Shown in pieces: positions 41,957 to 51,328 of a stretch of DNA of 64,000 nt. Every line of letters starts with the position of its first letter. The stretch's first letter is position 1. Source of the stretch: Demequina sp. (GTDB taxonomy: Bacteria > Actinomycetota > Actinomycetes > Actinomycetales > Demequinaceae). The DNA lies in the NCBI GenBank assembly GCA_024707205.1, contig JANQAD010000001.1, positions 930,001-994,000 on the forward strand, given 5' to 3'. The notes beneath the pieces were generated by a model. The model was not told the DNA's origin. It made no database searches and saw only the letters and a program-made list of their open reading frames with translations. Made by a program: the position numbers and the translations under genes.

Positions 41957-42023
41957 CCCCGTCAGACTGAGGGCGCCCGCGTGGCTCCCGCCCGGCGCCC
42001 ATGCCCCGTGAAACTCTTTCCCC

Positions 42024-42728
42024 GTGAGAGGTCGCATCGCTGCGCTCGGGCTCGCGGTCGCCGCCGCGCTCGCCCTGAGCGGCTGCATGCGCTTCAGCGC
42101 CGACCTCACGGTGAAGGCGGACAACACCGTCGACGGCTCCTACGTGGTCGCGATCGAGAAGGGTTCCGGCGCCGCGATGGGCGGCAGCGACGTCTCCGTG
42201 TCCCAGGGCCTGTTCGACGACTCGGGCCTGCAGGACAGCTTCGAGCGCAGTTGGACGCATCCGTACACGAAGGACGGCTACAGCGGCGTCGAGGTCACCT
42301 TCCGCGACGAGCCACTCGCGAGCTTCGCGCCAACAGACGACCGCTTCGGCATCACTCGCGAGGGCGATGAGTTCGTCGTGAGCGGCAAGGCCTCGTCCAC
42401 CGACTCCGACCAGGCGGCCGACGCCGGCGACACCCCGCAGATGACCGTCACGATCGCGTTCCCCGGCCCGGTGACCAGCTCCAACGGCACCATCGACGGC
42501 AACACGGTCACGTGGAACCTCGTCGACGGGCCCCCCACGCTCGAGGCGCGCGCGAGCGCCATCTCGAGTTTCTCGCCCTGGCCGTCGATCGCGGCAACGG
42601 CCCTGGTACTTGCCGCTCTCGGCATCACCTTCTGGCCAAGGGCGCCCAAGCCGGCCCGACGCTCGGGCGGCTCTCGCGCAAAGGTCACCACAGCGTCGGG
42701 CACAGATAGGTCACAGGCGCTTCGCTGA
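42024..42728 (+). CDS. LppM-like lipoprotein, paralogue 1
   Basis: A 234-aa exported protein. Signal peptide with lipobox LSGC (Cys21), an extracytoplasmic domain (DLTVKADNTVDGSYVVAIEKG, FGITREGDEFVVSGKA, VTWNLVDGPPTLEARA), then one C-terminal TM helix. The pattern matches the LppM/DUF3153 family of actinobacterial envelope proteins. The two following genes encode paralogues with Cys at the same position 21. GTG at 42024 follows AACTCT by 6 nt, a weak leaderless signal. An exact 14-bp motif (42688-42701) encodes TTASG in the C-terminal tail. Confidence 0.8.
   Translation: MRGRIAALGLAVAAALALSGCMRFSADLTVKADNTVDGSYVVAIEKGSGAAMGGSDVSVSQGLFDDSGLQDSFERSWTHPYTKDGYSGVEVTFRDEPLASFAPTDDRFGITREGDEFVVSGKASSTDSDQAADAGDTPQMTVTIAFPGPVTSSNGTIDGNTVTWNLVDGPPTLEARASAISSFSPWPSIAATALVLAALGITFWPRAPKPARRSGGSRAKVTTASGTDRSQALR
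42688..42701 (+). repeat. 14-bp interspersed motif, copy 4
   Basis: Exact CCACAGCGTCGGGC in the 3' end of the first LppM-like gene; encodes TTASG. Confidence 0.8.
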
Positions 42729-42756
42729 GCGGACGACCTATGGCAGGGTATGGGCC

Positions 42757-43524
42757 ATGAAGAACGCCGCAAAGGTCGCCGCACTGTCGCTCCTGGTAAT
42801 TGTCACGCTTGCCGGGTGCTTCAAGGGCAAGGTAGATCTCACTCTCAACAGCGACAACACGATCGACGGAACGATGGTGATCGCGATCCAGGCCGGCCTC
42901 GGCGAGTCGCTAGGCATGTCGGACGACGACATCCTGGGTGAGATGACCGGCGACGTGAGCGACGAGTTCGACGGCGCCAAGGTCGAGGACTACGACGAGG
43001 ACGGCTTCATCGGCAAGAAGTACACGTTCGCGAACCAGCCGCTGGACGCGTTCAAGGGCGACTCGGACGGCTCCGACATCTCCATCACCCGCGAGGGCGA
43101 CACGTTCATCGTGGACGGCACGTGGAGCACCGACGACGCGGGCACCGGCACCGAGGGCATGGACCCGGCCGCACTCGGCGCGTCCTTCACGTTCTCCGTG
43201 ACCTTCCCCGGCGGCGTGACGGAATCCAACGGCACCGTCTCCGACGACGGCAACACCGTGACCTGGAACCTGCTGGACCCGCCGGACACGCTGCACGCGG
43301 AGGGCAAGGCCACCACGGGCGGCTCGCCGTGGGCGTGGCTCGTCATCGGGCTCGGGATCCTGATCATCGCCGCGGTCATCGTGGTGGTGGTTGTGCGCAG
43401 TCGCGCCAAGAAGGTCGAGACCGTGCCCTACACCGCGGAGCCTGCGGCTGTTGAGCCGGTTGCCGCTGCGGCAGAGGAGCCCGCCACGCAGCCGCAAGCG
43501 CCAGAGGACCCGGCGGCACCGTAA
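42757..43524 (+). CDS. LppM-like lipoprotein, paralogue 2
   Basis: A 255-aa protein with the same layout: signal with LAGC (Cys21), exposed domain (DLTLNSDNTIDGTMVIAIQAG, ISITREGDTFIVDGTW, TVTWNLLDPPDTLHAEG), a TM helix (WAWLVIGLGILIIAAVIVVVVV) and an Ala/Pro/Glu-rich cytosolic tail. It is closest to paralogue 1. It lies 28 bp downstream of that gene. Function is unknown; the family is linked to envelope or phagosome-related roles in mycobacteria, which cannot be transferred here. Confidence 0.8.
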   Translation: MKNAAKVAALSLLVIVTLAGCFKGKVDLTLNSDNTIDGTMVIAIQAGLGESLGMSDDDILGEMTGDVSDEFDGAKVEDYDEDGFIGKKYTFANQPLDAFKGDSDGSDISITREGDTFIVDGTWSTDDAGTGTEGMDPAALGASFTFSVTFPGGVTESNGTVSDDGNTVTWNLLDPPDTLHAEGKATTGGSPWAWLVIGLGILIIAAVIVVVVVRSRAKKVETVPYTAEPAAVEPVAAAAEEPATQPQAPEDPAAP

Positions 43525-43548
43525 GCGTGCGTGTGCCAAGGTAGGGGC

Positions 43549-43689
43549 ATGGCCCTACTCCACCTTGAGGTCTCCAGCACGTCCGGGGGGTCTGATACGG
43601 GCCTCATCGTCATCAGCTCGCTCATCTTCCTGGGCATGATCGGCACCGTCGGCTTCCTCGCCTGGAAGAACCGCAAGGACCAGAAGTGA
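43549..43689 (+). CDS. Small single-pass membrane protein, 46 aa
   Basis: ORF of 46 codons: a polar N-terminus (MALLHLEVSSTSGGSDTG), one TM helix (LIVISSLIFLGMIGTVGFLAW) and a basic end (KNRKDQK). AAGGTAGGGG lies just before the ATG. The stop overlaps the GTG of the next lipoprotein gene (GTGA), which strongly supports its being translated. It lies between LppM-like paralogues 2 and 3 and may be a subunit of the same membrane assembly. Confidence 0.68.
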   Translation: MALLHLEVSSTSGGSDTGLIVISSLIFLGMIGTVGFLAWKNRKDQK

Positions 43690-44552
43690 GGTCTGCGGCG
43701 CGCCTTTTCGCTCTCGCGGTGCTCGCGGTGGCCGCCCTCGCCGGGTGCGTGCGAGTCACCTCAGACACCGAGGTCCACGCGGACGACACCTTCAGCCAGA
43801 AGGCGATCATCGCCACCACGGAGCAGGCCCGGCAGCAGTTGGGGAGCCTCGCGAATCTGGACTTCGCGGACCTCAAGGGGGCGATCACCTCGTCGCAGGA
43901 GTACCTCTCGCTCGCCGCCGCGTACCCCAACCAGATCTCCGTGGAGGACTACAGCGACGGCGATCTCACGGGCGTGGAGATCACCGCGACAAACCTGCCC
44001 CTTGACGCGTTCGAGACGACGTTCGCACAGTTCACTGCCAGGCTTCCGTTCACGGCGAAGGCAACGCTCGTGCACACCGAAGACACCTATGTGGTTTCGA
44101 TTCCGACGGCCGCACTCGGCGATGCGCTCAGCAAGACGGGAGTCAGCGCGGGCCAGCTGGAGCTGCTCGGCAGTTCGGTGGACGTGGAGCTCACGTTCTC
44201 CTTCCCCGGACTGGTCACGAGCGCCACCGAGGGCGACATTAACGGCAACTCGGTGACGATCGACCTGGCAGACCTGGCGCAGGGCAGCGACATCACGATC
44301 GTCGCGGGCGCCGCCCCGGAGACCAACTGGAAGCCGTGGCTCATGTGGGGCGGGATCGGGCTCGCCGCGCTCGTGATCATCGGCGGCGCCACCGCCCTCG
44401 TGGTTCAAGATGTCCGACGCCACCGCACCACCGCGCTTCCCGCACCCGACGCGGGGGCTGGCAAGGCGGCCAGCGGGCCGGGGGTGCTCATCATTCCGGA
44501 AGAGGCACCTAAGAAGGCACCAGAGGCGAGCGAGGAACCCGAGTCTCCATAG
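43686..44552 (+). CDS. LppM-like lipoprotein, paralogue 3
   Basis: A 288-aa protein: signal with LAGC (Cys21), a longer extracytoplasmic domain (TSDTEVHADDTFSQKAIIATTEQ, VEITATNLPLDAFETTFAQF), a TM helix (LMWGGIGLAALVIIGGATALVV) and a Pro/Ala-rich cytosolic tail. More diverged than the other two, but the lipobox position and domain order are the same. GTG at 43686 overlaps the small membrane-protein stop by 4 bp. The three paralogues and the 46-aa protein form a likely operon or pair of operons. Confidence 0.78.
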   Translation: MRSAARLFALAVLAVAALAGCVRVTSDTEVHADDTFSQKAIIATTEQARQQLGSLANLDFADLKGAITSSQEYLSLAAAYPNQISVEDYSDGDLTGVEITATNLPLDAFETTFAQFTARLPFTAKATLVHTEDTYVVSIPTAALGDALSKTGVSAGQLELLGSSVDVELTFSFPGLVTSATEGDINGNSVTIDLADLAQGSDITIVAGAAPETNWKPWLMWGGIGLAALVIIGGATALVVQDVRRHRTTALPAPDAGAGKAASGPGVLIIPEEAPKKAPEASEEPESP

Positions 44553-44611
44553 CGTCGGGCATCCCGACCACTTGGTAAGCGTGCGTGGGTGGCGCGTGAG
44601 AAAATACCCGG

Positions 44612-45883
44612 GTGCTCGACACCTATCGCGTGATTCTCCGCAAGCCCGGCGCTATGCAGTTCGCGTCGGCGGGGCTGCTGTCCCGTTTGCCGATGTCGAT
44701 GTTCAACATCTCCGTGATCCTCATGGTGCAGATTCAGTACGACAGCTACTCGATGGCGGGGCGCGTCGCGGCGATCGGCACGTTCGTGTGGGCGATCCAG
44801 ACCGTGCCGACCGCGAGGCTCGTTGACCGCATTGGGCAGCGTCGCGCGATGATCCCGCTCTCCGTGCTCTTCGTGGTTGGCGCGGTGCTCGTCATGTGGA
44901 CCGCGATGACGAACGGGCCGGAGTGGCTCCTGTGGGTGGGCGTCGCGGTCTCGTCGATCAGCGGGCCGGTTGGCTCGCTCACGCGCGCGCGGTGGTCGCA
45001 CATCCTTCGGAACGACGAGATTCACACGGCGTTCGCCCTCGAGGGAGCGCTCGACGAGGTGCTGTTCATCGGCGGGCCTGCGCTCGCGACGATCCTCGCG
45101 ACGGTGGTGTGGCCGCCGCTGGGACTCATCGTGTGCACGCTCGCGCTGATCGTCGGCATGTCGCTGCTGCTGCCGCAGACGGCGACCCAGCCGCCGAAGC
45201 GCGCCGAGACCGGGGGGTCGAGCCTTGGCCTGAGGCTGCCCGCGGCCGTCATCGCGGTGGCTCTCATCGCCACCGCGCTGGGGCTGATGTTCGGCGCCTT
45301 CGACATCTCCGCCGTCGCCTTCGCGGACGAGCACGGGCTCAAGTCGCTTTCCGGCGTGATCCTCGCGGTGCTGTCCGTCGGTTCTCTGCTCGGTGGCCTC
45401 TACTACGGCTCGCACCACTGGCGGATCCCGCTGTGGAAGCGGACCGTCATCTTCGCTGGCCTCGTCGGAGTCGGGTTCGTGGCGCTCGGCTTCGCCCCCA
45501 ACCTGCTGATCTTCTCGGTGATCGGCTTCTTCGCGGGCGCGACGATCGCGCCCACGATGACCAACATCGACTCAGTGGTCCAGCGCGTGGTCAAGAGCGA
45601 CCAGATCACCGAGGGCATGGCGTGGGTGCGCATCGGCATCGGCATCGGCGTGGCCTTTGGCGCGTGGGCCGCGGGCTGGCTCATCCAGAACGAGGGCGCG
45701 CGCTACGGCCTCGCGGTCGCGGCGGCGTCGGCGGTGCTGGTGTTCGTGCTCGCCGTGGCGACCGTGCCGCTGCTCAAGCGCGGAACCGACCGTGAAGGCG
45801 AGGGGGACGGCGACGCGGAGACCCCGCGCGACCCAGCGTCGGCCCTGCTGGTGGAGAACCCGCCGGTGCCGCCGCTCGTCTGA
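44612..45883 (+). CDS. MFS transporter
   Basis: A 423-aa major-facilitator protein with about 12 TM helices. The loop after TM2 has RLVDRIGQRRAMIPL, a form of the MFS signature. Helices continue to LAVAAASAVLVFVLAVATVPLL, followed by a charged C-terminal tail. Substrate unknown; the fold resembles drug-efflux-type actinobacterial MFS proteins. GTG at 44612 gives LDTYRVILRKPGA. The stop TGA abuts the stop of the convergent sigma-regulator gene (TGATCA at 45881-45886). Confidence 0.82.
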   Translation: MLDTYRVILRKPGAMQFASAGLLSRLPMSMFNISVILMVQIQYDSYSMAGRVAAIGTFVWAIQTVPTARLVDRIGQRRAMIPLSVLFVVGAVLVMWTAMTNGPEWLLWVGVAVSSISGPVGSLTRARWSHILRNDEIHTAFALEGALDEVLFIGGPALATILATVVWPPLGLIVCTLALIVGMSLLLPQTATQPPKRAETGGSSLGLRLPAAVIAVALIATALGLMFGAFDISAVAFADEHGLKSLSGVILAVLSVGSLLGGLYYGSHHWRIPLWKRTVIFAGLVGVGFVALGFAPNLLIFSVIGFFAGATIAPTMTNIDSVVQRVVKSDQITEGMAWVRIGIGIGVAFGAWAAGWLIQNEGARYGLAVAAASAVLVFVLAVATVPLLKRGTDREGEGDGDAETPRDPASALLVENPPVPPLV

Positions 45884-47319
45884 TCAGTCGCCGGACCACC
45901 AGAGCCATTCGCCAGCGGTGCTTGCCTCGCCGTGGAAGCTGCTCGGCAAGACAACCATCGTCCCCGAGTCGCCTACCAGGGCCACAACCATGCCGTAGTA
46001 GAGCTCCCCGTCTGGCTGGACAACACTCACCTCGATGCCCCCAACCCGATCATTGATCCGGGTTCCGATCGCGGTGACCTCGGACTCACGCTGCCAAGGA
46101 CCGTGCGAGAGCGGGTCCAGGTAAGTGGGATCGAGCGCCATGACCGTCCCGGAGTCCAGCGGATAGCCCACGTGGGCGTTGAGCGCGCCAACGTCACCTA
46201 CAGCGCGCTGCTCGTAACTCGGCGCGAGGCGCACGAGGTGGTCGGTGAGGGGCTCCGTCGCCACGAGTTCGCCATCACTATGCAGCGCGAATGTGCCGTT
46301 GTCACAAAGGAACGTGACGCCATCGGGGCCGCTCAACGTCTGCGCGTTACAGCCCGCGGGGTGGACGCCGGCGGAGACCTGAACCTGGAGGGGCTCTGCC
46401 GAGAGCGCGCCGGGCGCGATGACTCTCCAGTCGATGTCTTCGGGATCCCGACCGTCCTGCGCAGCGGGCATGAACAGCATGTAGCCGCCAGACTCGCCCC
46501 AATAGAGGTCGCGCGGGTCCACACCAAGGTCAACCCGCTGCTGCCGCCCATCGGCGTCGATGGAGATCGCCACCGAAGAGTCTGTGCCATCGGCAACGGA
46601 GCGCAACGCGACGATCATGGTTCCTCTCGAGATCGCCACCTGCTCCGCCGCGTAAGGCGAGGCTCCCGCGTCGAGGTAATTCACTGCTCCCGTGGCGAAG
46701 TTGACCAGGTACAGGGGGTGTCCTGATCGGTCGATCCCGTGTCGACGAGGAGGAGTCGACCGCTCGCTGCGACAGGCATTGCCGTACACACATCGTCGGG
46801 GAAGTCGTCCGCGCGGAATGCCTCGCCCCACGGATCAACGAGCACGGCTACCGGGTGCGGAATCGTCGCGGTGCACGCGATGGGTCCGAACACCGTGTAG
46901 CCCCAACCCGGGCCGGCGTAGTCCACGATCGCTTGGGACGTGCGGTAGAAATCGGGAGCGCCGGGGAGGCCCGACGGTGTCTGGCCACCGAGGTTGTCCG
47001 GGATCACGGTCCCAATGCCAGGCAGTGATGTCACGTACGTGACTTCATCGGCAGTGGAGGGCGCCGGTGAGCCGCTAGCGGAGGGCGCCGGGGTGGGACC
47101 CCCCGTTGGCAGTTGGGGACTTGCGATCAGCGCGTGGACGACGATCGCGAGCGCGAGAGCGCCGACGGCCGTGGCGCAGCCGCCGATGGCCATGCGCTCC
47201 CTCCTGCGGCCGCGAGCGGCACTCATGAGGGTCGCGACGGTATCCGAGTCAGCCGCGGGACGGGTGACTCCAAGCACCTCCAGGTAGCGCTCCCGCACCA
47301 GGTCTTCGACGTCGGTCAC
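45884..47319 (-). CDS. Membrane-anchored ECF-sigma partner with extracytoplasmic domain (one-base deletion)
   Basis: Likely anti-sigma-type partner of the sigma factor before it; about 478 aa when repaired. Cytosolic N-terminus (~45 aa, VEDLVRERYLEVLGVTRP), TM helix (GCATAVGALALAIVVHALI), a Ser/Pro/Ala linker, then a large exposed domain with beta-strand-rich sequence (SGRLLLVDTGSTDQDTP continuing LYLVNFATGAVNYLDAGAS). The frame breaks at the G run 46714-46718; one added base joins both parts. There is no HxxxCxxC zinc motif. GTG at 47319 overlaps the sigma stop (GTGA). Same gene order and layout as 49565-51303. Confidence 0.75.
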
Positions 47320-47813
47320 AGCACGCCTCCTTCCGTGGCAACCAGGTCCGCGATCTTGCGCGATGCATCCGCGAGGTACCGCTTCACCGAGCCCTCCGCG
47401 ATGCCAAGCGCGTGCGCGGTCTCGGCCGTGGACAGCTGGTCGATGTAGCGGAGGGTCACGCACGCGCGCTCCCGCGGGGAGAGCCCCGCCAGGACATCGG
47501 TGACGTCGCCGCCCAACCCGACCGCGGCGTCGGGCATCTCAGTGGGCTGGGCCGCCGCGCGCAGCGCCGCCTGCCGCTGCCGAGCCTGCGCCTTGGTGCG
47601 GTCGAGGTACTTGGTGACGATCGCGCGGCGAACGTATCCCTCAGCGGCAGTCGCGTTGGGGAACGGCCGCACACGGGAGAAGGTCGCGACGAATGCGTCG
47701 TGCACGAGGTCCTCGGCGCCCTCGCGAGAGCCGGAGACGAAGGCGGCGTGCGCCACGAGCGCGCCGTAGCGCGTTCGGAGCAGCTCCTCCGCAACCGCCT
47801 GCCAGTGCCCCAC
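47316..47813 (-). CDS. ECF RNA polymerase sigma factor (SigE-like group)
   Basis: A 165-aa extracytoplasmic-function sigma factor. Region 2: AEDLVHDAFVATFSRVRPF; region 4: LSPRERACVTLRYIDQLSTAETAHALGIAEGSVKRYLA (helix-turn-helix). GTG at 47813 has AAGGGAGG upstream. Its promoter (47837-47865) carries CCAACCGATC-N13-GTTCTA, the same as the second sigma gene here, so both probably autoregulate or cross-regulate. It overlaps its membrane partner by 4 bp. Confidence 0.92.
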   Translation of the reverse strand: MGHWQAVAEELLRTRYGALVAHAAFVSGSREGAEDLVHDAFVATFSRVRPFPNATAAEGYVRRAIVTKYLDRTKAQARQRQAALRAAAQPTEMPDAAVGLGGDVTDVLAGLSPRERACVTLRYIDQLSTAETAHALGIAEGSVKRYLADASRKIADLVATEGGVL

Positions 47814-47836
47814 CCAGTGCCTCCCTTGTTGAAGAC

Positions 47837-47865
47837 TAGAACTGCGGGCGGCGGCGATCGGTTGG
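47837..47865 (-). promoter_or_regulatory. ECF-type promoter of the first sigma operon
   Basis: Minus strand: CCAACCGATC (47865-47856), 13 nt, GTTCTA (47842-47837), then about 23 nt to the GTG. The sequence and spacing are identical to the promoter at 51329-51357. Confidence 0.7.
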
Positions 47866-47875
47866 GGTCAGTGCA

Positions 47876-49120
47876 TCACCAGTCGTGGACGGTGCCGTCC
47901 AGGAGGCGGTTGACGGGGAGGTAGGCGGGCTCATAGGCGTGCTTGCGGGCCTCGTCGAGGTCAAGGGTGACGCCCAGCCCCACCTGCTCGCCCGGGTGCA
48001 GCAGTCCGTCCTCGAAGGTGAGCGAGGTGCGGAACACCTCGAGCGTCTGATCCGAGTGGTGCATGTACTCCTGGATGCCGAAGTTGTGCAGCGCCAGGTC
48101 GAGGTGCAAGTGCGCGGCCTGCCCAACCGGGCTGACGTCCGTGGGGCCGTGGAAGCCGGTCTTGATGCCGTAGATGGACGCGAAATCGGCGATCTTCTTG
48201 AGGTGCGTGATGCCGCCCGCGTGGGTCACGGCCGCGCGCACGTAGTCGATGAGGCGCTCGGTGATGAGGGTCTGGAAGTCGAAGACGGTGTTGAAGACCT
48301 CGCCGATTGCCAGGGGCGTTGTGGTGTGCTCGCGCACGAAGCGGAGGGCGTCCTGGTCCTCCGCAGGGGTGCAATCCTCGAGCCAGAACAGGTCGTAGGG
48401 CTCGAGGCTCTTGCCCAACGCGGCGGCCTCGCGCGGGGTCATGCGGTGGTGGCCGTCGTGCAGCAGCGGGAGTTCGGCTCCGAACTCGTTTCGCACCGCC
48501 TCGAAGACGGTTGGCACGTGGCGAAGGTACGCGCGGGTGTCCCAGCTCTCCTCCACGGGCAGGGCACGGCCCGACGCTCCCCTGCGCGCCGGCTCGTAGT
48601 CGTACCTCTCCCCGGCTCCAGTTGGCGACGAGGCCACGCCGTAGACCGAGTCGAGGCCGGGGATGCCGGTCTGCACGCGGATGGCCTTGTAGTCGAGCTC
48701 GAGGTGCTCGCGGATGGAGTCGAAGAGCTCCTCCGTGTCACGGCCGGAGGCGTGGCCATAGGCGAGTGCTCCGCGACGTGATTGGCCGCCGAGGAGCTGG
48801 TACAGCGGCAGCTCCGCGTAGCGAGCCTTTATGTCCCACAGCGCCATGTCCACGGCGGCGATCGCCGCCATGGTGACGGGCCCGCGGCGCCAATAGGCGC
48901 CGCGATACAGGTACTGCCACGTGTCCTCGATGTTCATCGCATCGCGGCCGATCAGCAGCGGGATCACGTGATCGGCGAGGTACACCGCAACGGCGAGCTC
49001 TCGCCCGTTGAGCGTCGCGTCACCCAACCCGACCACCCCGTCGGCCGTAGTGATCTTGAGGGTGACGAAGTTGCGTCCAGGGGAGGTGACGACCACCTCG
49101 GCAGCGTCGATGGCGGTCAT
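47876..49120 (-). CDS. manD: D-mannonate dehydratase-like enolase-superfamily protein
   Basis: A 414-aa member of the enolase superfamily, ManD/RspA group, which dehydrates D-mannonate to 2-keto-3-deoxygluconate. Family blocks: [21 protein letters not shown]-type [39 protein letters not shown], and metal ligands in [23 protein letters not shown] and [11 protein letters not shown]. Some RspA-like members have low activity, so the reaction is probable, not certain. ATG at 49120 follows TAGATT by 6 nt (leaderless). No other hexuronate genes are nearby. Confidence 0.86.
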   Translation of the reverse strand: MTAIDAAEVVVTSPGRNFVTLKITTADGVVGLGDATLNGRELAVAVYLADHVIPLLIGRDAMNIEDTWQYLYRGAYWRRGPVTMAAIAAVDMALWDIKARYAELPLYQLLGGQSRRGALAYGHASGRDTEELFDSIREHLELDYKAIRVQTGIPGLDSVYGVASSPTGAGERYDYEPARRGASGRALPVEESWDTRAYLRHVPTVFEAVRNEFGAELPLLHDGHHRMTPREAAALGKSLEPYDLFWLEDCTPAEDQDALRFVREHTTTPLAIGEVFNTVFDFQTLITERLIDYVRAAVTHAGGITHLKKIADFASIYGIKTGFHGPTDVSPVGQAAHLHLDLALHNFGIQEYMHHSDQTLEVFRTSLTFEDGLLHPGEQVGLGVTLDLDEARKHAYEPAYLPVNRLLDGTVHDW

Positions 49121-49132
49121 GGACCGAATCTA

Positions 49133-49181
49133 CTTGGGCACGCTTGTGGGCGAAAAGTCCGGACAGTCCTCTGTGCCCAAG
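49133..49181. promoter_or_regulatory. Long inverted repeat between manD and the secreted protein gene
   Basis: A perfect 9-bp arm CTTGGGCAC (49133-49141) pairs with GTGCCCAAG (49173-49181), 31 nt apart. CTTGTG is repeated inside and after it. It sits upstream of the manD -10 (TAGATT) on one side and a TAGGTT -10 (about 49194) on the other. It may be an operator bound on two half-sites; the regulator is not in the window. Confidence 0.45.
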
Positions 49182-49224
49182 ATCACTTGTGCCGCTAGGT
49201 TGCGAGCAGAGAAGGGGGCTAGTG

Positions 49225-49563
49225 ATGCGCGGAGCCGTGTGGAAGGTTGCGGCGACGCTCGCCGCGTTGATGGTGCCGGCCGGTTGCGACGGCGAGGTCG
49301 TCGTTCCGATCACCGGCGCAGCCGTCTCGCAGGACGGCAGGACCCTCACCCTGGAGTACAACGCGTGCAACGCCGAGGCCAGCGCGACGGTCAAGGAGAG
49401 CCCCACGAAGGTGCACGTCTATTTGTTGGCGTACCGTCCCGGCGAGGCGACGGGCGGCGAGTGCGAGAAGTCCACGCAGGTTGTGCTGGAGGATCCGCTC
49501 GGTGACCGCGAACTCGCGGACACCTACTCCGACCAGCCGATTCCGGTCACGACCGAGGGCTAG
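49225..49563 (+). CDS. Small secreted protein (possible lipoprotein)
   Basis: A 112-aa hypothetical. Short signal sequence (VWKVAATLAALMVPAGC; the cysteine context PAGC is a weak lipobox), then a beta-rich exposed domain (ISQDGRTLTLEYNACNAEASATVKE-like stretch, three further Cys). GAAGGGGG lies upstream. Function is unknown. It is convergent with the second sigma-regulator gene (1-bp gap). Confidence 0.68.
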   Translation: MRGAVWKVAATLAALMVPAGCDGEVVVPITGAAVSQDGRTLTLEYNACNAEASATVKESPTKVHVYLLAYRPGEATGGECEKSTQVVLEDPLGDRELADTYSDQPIPVTTEG

Positions 49564-49564
49564 G

Positions 49565-50776
49565 TCAGCCACCCAAAGGGTGCTGGAACCCGAAGATGAT
49601 TCCGTAGGACTTGGGCGCCTCGGAGAAGCCTTCCGCGAGGTCGGCGACCTGCTTGCCGTTCTCGTAGAGGACGGGCGGCTGCATCGGGAACCCAGGCGTC
49701 ACCCCCAACCCCACGCCGCTCCAGGCGCGCACCTGATCGATCGCGCGGATCTCCCCAATCGCATCGGACGGTCCGGAGGCTTTACCGCCGTCCTGGTTGT
49801 CCCACAGCACCGTGGATGTGCCGGATTCAGGATCCGCCTGCAGGTACTCGCTGATGTTCCCCGTAGAGAACCCGCACATCGCCACAAAGGTGCCGTCCGT
49901 GTTCCAGAAGTCGACGGCACAATCCGGAGGCGCGGGGATGTCGGCTGGGGGCGTGCCATCCGCATCGAGGAAGGTGAAGGCCTCATCGGTGGTGACGACG
50001 AGGCGATCGCCCCACACCGGGCTCACGTCAAACCGTCCCGCCGTCACCGGCACAGCAGTGTTGTTGAAGGTCCGGAAGACGTGGTCCGTGTAGTCGCTGT
50101 TCGAGTCCACCGTGATCGCCAAGAAGAGGCTGTCGCCGTTGGAGAGCTTGCCCAGCGGCGCCACACCGCTCACTGGGTCCGCGAGATCGAGGGGCATGTC
50201 CGTCACGGCGCCGGTGAGGAGATTGAGCGCGCTCACACCGCCAGAGGGTGACAGTCCGCCCACGATCGCCGAGCGGCTCTGGGCGTCGAACCCAAGCAGC
50301 GTCGGCGCCTGGATGAACGTGGTGGAGTTCGAGTAGGCGAGCAAGCGCGACCCGCCCGGCGGCGTCAGGTAGATCGCGAGCACAGAGCCGTAGCCGTCCT
50401 TGCCGCCTCCGATGAACGATACGAGTTCGGCGTCCCACGTCAAGGAGAGGTTGCTCCAGTCCTCGCCCGTCATCGCGGGGGCTGGCGCCAGGCGCGGGTC
50501 GAGAGCCTTCGCGGCGTCCGGGGGCGCCGTGAGGATGGCCGACGGGCTTGGCTGGCTTGCCGGGGGTGCGTCATTTCCGCCGAGCAACAGGGCTGCCGCG
50601 GTGATTGCGATGCCCGCGACCGCGAGCGTGCCCACGGCCTGGCCAATTGCACGGGCCCGACGCTTGCGCCGGGCACCGTGCACCGTCACCTCCGCGACCG
50701 CTCCCCTTCGTTCCTGGGTTGCGGGCACGGCCGCGCGGTCAAGCGCCTCGCTGAAGAGCTCATCGAGCGAGTTCAC
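49565..50776 (-). CDS. Membrane-anchored ECF-sigma partner, second copy
   Basis: A 403-aa protein. Cytosolic N-terminus (MNSLDELFSEALDRAAVP), basic stretch (ARRKRRARA), TM helix (GTLAVAGIAITAAALLLGG), Ser/Pro linker, then a ~310-residue exposed domain with repeated beta-strand-like units (LGFDAQSRSAIVGGL, VWGDRLVVTTDEAFTFLD) suggesting a propeller fold. No zinc-finger anti-sigma motif. GTG at 50776 overlaps the sigma stop (GTGA). Likely anti-sigma or sensor; the ligand is unknown. Confidence 0.76.
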   Translation of the reverse strand: MNSLDELFSEALDRAAVPATQERRGAVAEVTVHGARRKRRARAIGQAVGTLAVAGIAITAAALLLGGNDAPPASQPSPSAILTAPPDAAKALDPRLAPAPAMTGEDWSNLSLTWDAELVSFIGGGKDGYGSVLAIYLTPPGGSRLLAYSNSTTFIQAPTLLGFDAQSRSAIVGGLSPSGGVSALNLLTGAVTDMPLDLADPVSGVAPLGKLSNGDSLFLAITVDSNSDYTDHVFRTFNNTAVPVTAGRFDVSPVWGDRLVVTTDEAFTFLDADGTPPADIPAPPDCAVDFWNTDGTFVAMCGFSTGNISEYLQADPESGTSTVLWDNQDGGKASGPSDAIGEIRAIDQVRAWSGVGLGVTPGFPMQPPVLYENGKQVADLAEGFSEAPKSYGIIFGFQHPLGG

Positions 50777-51303
50777 TTCGCACCTCCCTCGTGGACCTGA
50801 ATCGTGACGCTGTCCTCGATGCGTTCATCGGTGCCGAGTCGGGCATTGAGCTTGGCGAGTCCGTCCGCGACGTAGCGCTTGACGGTGCCCTCCGCGATGC
50901 CGAGCGCATGGGCCGTCTCCACGACCGAGAGACCGTCGAGGTGTCGCATCACCACGCACGCGCGCTCGCGCGCGGTGAGCACCGCTAGGGCCGCCGTCAG
51001 ATCGAGGGACCGCTCAACGCTTTCCGCGTGCCCGGCGACCGGAGTATCGGTGACGGGTGCGCGCTTGGTGCGGGAGGAGCGTCGGGCACTGTCAATGAAG
51101 CGGGAGACGATCGCCCGCCGAACGTACGCCTCCGCCTCGGGAACGGAGGCGAAGGTGCGGCGACGGCCAAAGGTGGAGATGAGGGCGTCCTGGACCAGGT
51201 CTTCGGCGTCGGTGGCGCCGCCGGCGACGAGGCGCGCGTAGCCAACGAGAATCCCGTAGCGCGCGTCAACGAGCTCCCTCGCGACTGCTTCCCACTCGGC
51301 CAT
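50773..51303 (-). CDS. ECF RNA polymerase sigma factor, second copy
   Basis: A 176-aa ECF sigma similar to the one at 47316-47813. Region 2: AEDLVQDALISTFGRRRTF; region 4: LTARERACVVMRHLDGLSVVETAHALGIAEGTVKRYVA. Its promoter (51329-51357) matches that of the first copy in sequence and spacing. It overlaps its membrane partner gene by 4 bp. The two sigma/partner pairs are duplicates of a module; whether their regulons are shared is unknown. Confidence 0.92.
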   Translation of the reverse strand: MAEWEAVARELVDARYGILVGYARLVAGGATDAEDLVQDALISTFGRRRTFASVPEAEAYVRRAIVSRFIDSARRSSRTKRAPVTDTPVAGHAESVERSLDLTAALAVLTARERACVVMRHLDGLSVVETAHALGIAEGTVKRYVADGLAKLNARLGTDERIEDSVTIQVHEGGAK

Positions 51304-51328
51304 GCGCCGCTCCCCTCGAATCGCCGTA

